Source of the DNA: Clostridia bacterium
GTDB taxonomy: Bacteria > Bacillota > Clostridia > Oscillospirales > Acutalibacteraceae
Direction: 5' to 3'
NCBI GenBank assembly: GCA_017516965.1
Contig: JAFXAP010000010.1
Span: forward strand, 44,455-108,454
DNA length: 64,000 bases
This document shows positions 62,589 through 64,000 of the stretch, in pieces. The notes beneath the pieces are model-generated. The model had not been told where the DNA came from. It saw nothing but the letters and a program-made list of their open reading frames with translations, and did not search any database. The first letter of the stretch is position 1; each line of letters starts with the position of its first letter. A program made the position numbers and the translations under genes.

Positions 62589-63152
62589 CTGTGTTCGCCG
62601 TGCTCTCAAAAGGGTCGATTTTGAGATACCTGTCATCTTTTCGACCTGTCTGTACGAGTGAGTTCCCAGAAGCGACATTGCAAGATTGATTTGCTCTTCG
62701 GAATAGACCTTGGGTCTGCCTTCCTTGTAGTTCGGATTATTCTCACGGGCATAGACCTTGCCTGAACTGGTTCTATCAAGTATCAGTTGACGCTCGAATT
62801 CCGAGAAGGCGAGCATTATATTTCGTAACAAAGAATTTGTTGGGGACGAATCTAACACCCCCATATTCAAAATATGAACCTTTACTCCTTTGTCGATGAG
62901 TTGGGTAATAATCTCATTGCCCTGTGTGATGGAACGGGCGAACCTATCCAACTTTGTGACCATTAAGGTATCGTTCGGTTCTAACTCTGATAATAGTTTA
63001 TCGAAGTTCGGTCTGGAACATTTAGCACCCGTGTATGCATCGGTGTAGATTTTTTCTGCACCTGCTGCCTTCAGTTCGGCGGTCTGGGTTTCCAGACCGT
63101 TGCCGTATTTTTCTTGACCTTTGCTGGATACTCTCGCATAACCTCTGACCAT
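62580..63152 (-). CDS. Resolvase/invertase-type serine recombinase
   Basis: A 190-residue small serine recombinase of the Tn3 resolvase/DNA invertase type. The nucleophile is in GYARVSSKGQ, with arginines in TKLDRFARS and EFERQLILDRT. The C-terminal EEQINLAMSLLGTHSYRQVE and MTGISKSTLLRARR form the DNA-binding helix-turn-helix. It would resolve cointegrates or multimers, or invert a segment. AGGAGG lies 8 bases before the ATG. It follows a 63-residue gene by 5 bases in a leftward operon. Confidence 0.93.
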   Translation of the reverse strand: MVRGYARVSSKGQEKYGNGLETQTAELKAAGAEKIYTDAYTGAKCSRPNFDKLLSELEPNDTLMVTKLDRFARSITQGNEIITQLIDKGVKVHILNMGVLDSSPTNSLLRNIMLAFSEFERQLILDRTSSGKVYARENNPNYKEGRPKVYSEEQINLAMSLLGTHSYRQVEKMTGISKSTLLRARRTQKL

Positions 63153-63157
63153 ACATA

Positions 63158-63349
63158 TTACCTCCTTCCTAATTCATTTTCGTCAACACCATAGATTTTG
63201 TAGATGGTGCGGGGACGGACTTCTTCTTTCTGAATGATGATGTGAGTGACTTCGGGTGGCAGAATGATATCTACCGTGCCACCCATGTGGGTGGGCAAGA
63301 CATAACCACCGTCCTCCATCATTTCATACTCTAAGACCAAAATTTTCAT
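63158..63349 (-). CDS. Small hypothetical protein upstream of the resolvase
   Basis: A 63-residue protein of unknown family, acidic, with a beta-rich middle (GGTVDIILPPEVTHIIIQ). The ATG at 63349 has AAGGAGA 7 bases upstream; a longer in-frame start at 63391 lacks such support. It is the first gene after the right copy of the attenuator leader and 5 bases from the resolvase. It may be a regulator of the recombinase. Confidence 0.6.
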   Translation of the reverse strand: MKILVLEYEMMEDGGYVLPTHMGGTVDIILPPEVTHIIIQKEEVRPRTIYKIYGVDENELGRR

Positions 63350-63502
63350 AAAAATCTCCTTTCTGTTTTTATGTAGGTGTGCCGCTGGCACGGCACTGCA
63401 TCAGATATAGACAAAGGAGAAATATGGTGGGCGGTTGGAGGATGCCCACAGGAAAGTTCTACACACACTACCTTGCTGCCAGACAAGGGGAAAGGAATTA
63501 AA

Positions 63503-63631
63503 AGGTCTACAACAAAGAAAAAAGACCTACACAGAATCCACCCGCCAGTGGATGCTATGTAAGTCGTAATTTGTCGAAATATGTAATATTAAGTTGTACT
63601 ATAATTATACACTTTTTTATCGCGGCGCCAA
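63503..63631 (-). promoter_or_regulatory. Promoter and attenuator leader, right copy
   Basis: On the minus strand TTGGCG (63626-63631), a 16-base spacer and TATAAT (63604-63609) form a promoter. The transcript then folds GACTTACATAG (63565-63555) against CTGTGTAGGTC (63534-63524) with wobbles, with inner ATCCAC/GTGGAT, followed by T6. AGACCT (63508-63503) downstream could alternatively pair with the AGGTCT end of the terminator. The structure and sequence match the left copy. Confidence 0.65.
63522..63596. repeat. Direct repeat, right copy
   Basis: Matches 45004-45075 in the same orientation, including the TGTCGAAATATGTA-TATTAAGTT block. Recombination between the copies would delete or circularise about 18.5 kb containing the whole defence operon. 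Confidence 0.75.
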
Positions 63632-63765
63632 GCCCTTTTTGCAAAATTGTTCGATTTTGTTCAAAGTTTTTCCGCCCGTCCGACCTTATATCAGAATGCA
63701 AAAATAAGAAAGCAGATGGGGTCATCCATTTGCTCTTATCTGTTCGACATATTGGAATTTGTTGA

Positions 63766-64000
63766 TTATATTGGTGTTCCAACTTCAATTAGGTTGCCGT
63801 CTAAATCATAGAATCTGACCACCTTTTGCCCCCAACTGTGAGTCATCAGGCGATTGACATATTCAATTTCAGGGTAAAGTGTTTCAAGACGCTCTACAAA
63901 TTGTTCTATGTTGGGTTCTTCAAAATACACCTCAGACTGATCACTGTTTGGAATTACACTTCTCTTTGTGAATTGTTCCCAGTATCTCGATTCCTGTAAA
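63766..64000 (-). CDS. Glyoxalase/bleomycin-resistance (VOC) family protein, partial
   Basis: Only the C-terminal 77 codons are in the window; the frame runs off the right edge. SEVYFEEPNIEQFVERLE, SWGQKVVRFYDLDGNLIEVG and the conserved metal-ligand glutamate in LIEVG identify the vicinal-oxygen-chelate fold. The substrate cannot be told. It is separated from the leftward leader promoter by about 135 bases. Whether it belongs to the mobile element or to the host is unclear. Confidence 0.75.
   Translation of the reverse strand, partial: LQESRYWEQFTKRSVIPNSDQSEVYFEEPNIEQFVERLETLYPEIEYVNRLMTHSWGQKVVRFYDLDGNLIEVGTPI

Larger units (their letters stand above)
35288..64000. mobile_element. Integrative mobile element (left end in cotJC; right end not seen)
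   Basis: Homology to CotJC stops at about 35288. Immediately to the right are site-specific serine recombinase genes, then a plasmid-type replication gene, iteron-like repeats, a large putative defence operon, a resolvase and a toxin. No relaxase, coupling protein or type IV secretion gene is visible, so it is an integrative element of unknown mobility rather than a demonstrated conjugative one. The displaced 3' end of cotJC was not found before 64000, so the true right end may be outside the window, or the host may resume before the glyoxalase-fold gene at 63766. Confidence 0.75.

Noticed and set aside
35288-64000. Integrative conjugative element
   Set aside because: No relaxase, coupling protein or type IV secretion genes are visible in the window; conjugation could only be claimed with sequence beyond the right edge.

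Overview
The window comes from a low-GC, endospore-forming Firmicute of the class Clostridia. The evidence is the spoIIAA-spoIIAB-sigF cluster, the cotJABC spore-coat cluster, a PolC-type polymerase, the frr-uppS-cdsA-dxr-rseP-ispG-polC order, many TTG/GTG starts and strong AGGAGG-type ribosome binding sites. The genus cannot be fixed from the sequence alone.

Positions 1-35287 are chromosomal core and almost entirely on the + strand. A CarD-family regulator is followed by a promoter, a Phe/Tyr-rich leader peptide and an attenuator. These control one operon (1000-10540) that encodes the whole shikimate pathway plus the phenylalanine and tyrosine branches: aminotransferase, pheA, aroB, aroC, an aroE-aroK fusion, aroQ, aroA, tyrA, aroF and a small membrane protein. 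Next is a translation, lipid, isoprenoid and replication cluster (pyrH, frr, uppS, cdsA, dxr, an SGNH hydrolase, rseP, ispG, polC). Its PolC appears to lack the internal proofreading exonuclease. After that come a G5/M23 cell-wall peptidase with palindromic operators, a type IIA topoisomerase pair, valS, folC, the sigF operon, a GT2 glycosyltransferase and cotJA-cotJB-cotJC.

From about 35288 to the right edge is an integrated mobile element. It enters the 3' end of cotJC and replaces the normal CotJC C-terminus. Next to the junction are a full-length large serine recombinase and a translationally coupled short serine recombinase whose catalytic serine position is alanine. Further in are a gene II/X-like replication protein with promoter and operator, an iteron-like repeat array, small unknown genes, a transglutaminase-like lipid- or membrane-anchored protein and a DUF6809-like protein. 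No conjugation genes are visible. The right end of the element was not found in the window.

The most exciting region is 45227-61811, one 16.6-kb + strand operon that looks like an undescribed multi-gene defence system. In order it encodes an HTH repressor, GHKL ATPase 1, an SF1 helicase with a degenerate nuclease-like N-terminus, a protein combining a beta-helix with a helix-hairpin-helix, a DrmA-like SF2 helicase, a DrmB-like DUF1998 protein, an intact NERD-nuclease/SF1 helicase, a large radical SAM enzyme, GHKL ATPase 2 and a 221-residue unknown protein. DrmA and DrmB are the DISARM core, but the usual methyltransferase and phospholipase D partners are absent and radical SAM, paired ATPases and paired SF1 helicases are present instead. 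Two near-identical promoter-plus-attenuator leaders flank the operon as direct repeats 18.5 kb apart; each drives a leftward gene set. The right-hand set holds a small protein, a resolvase and a MazF-like toxin. A partial glyoxalase-fold gene ends the window.
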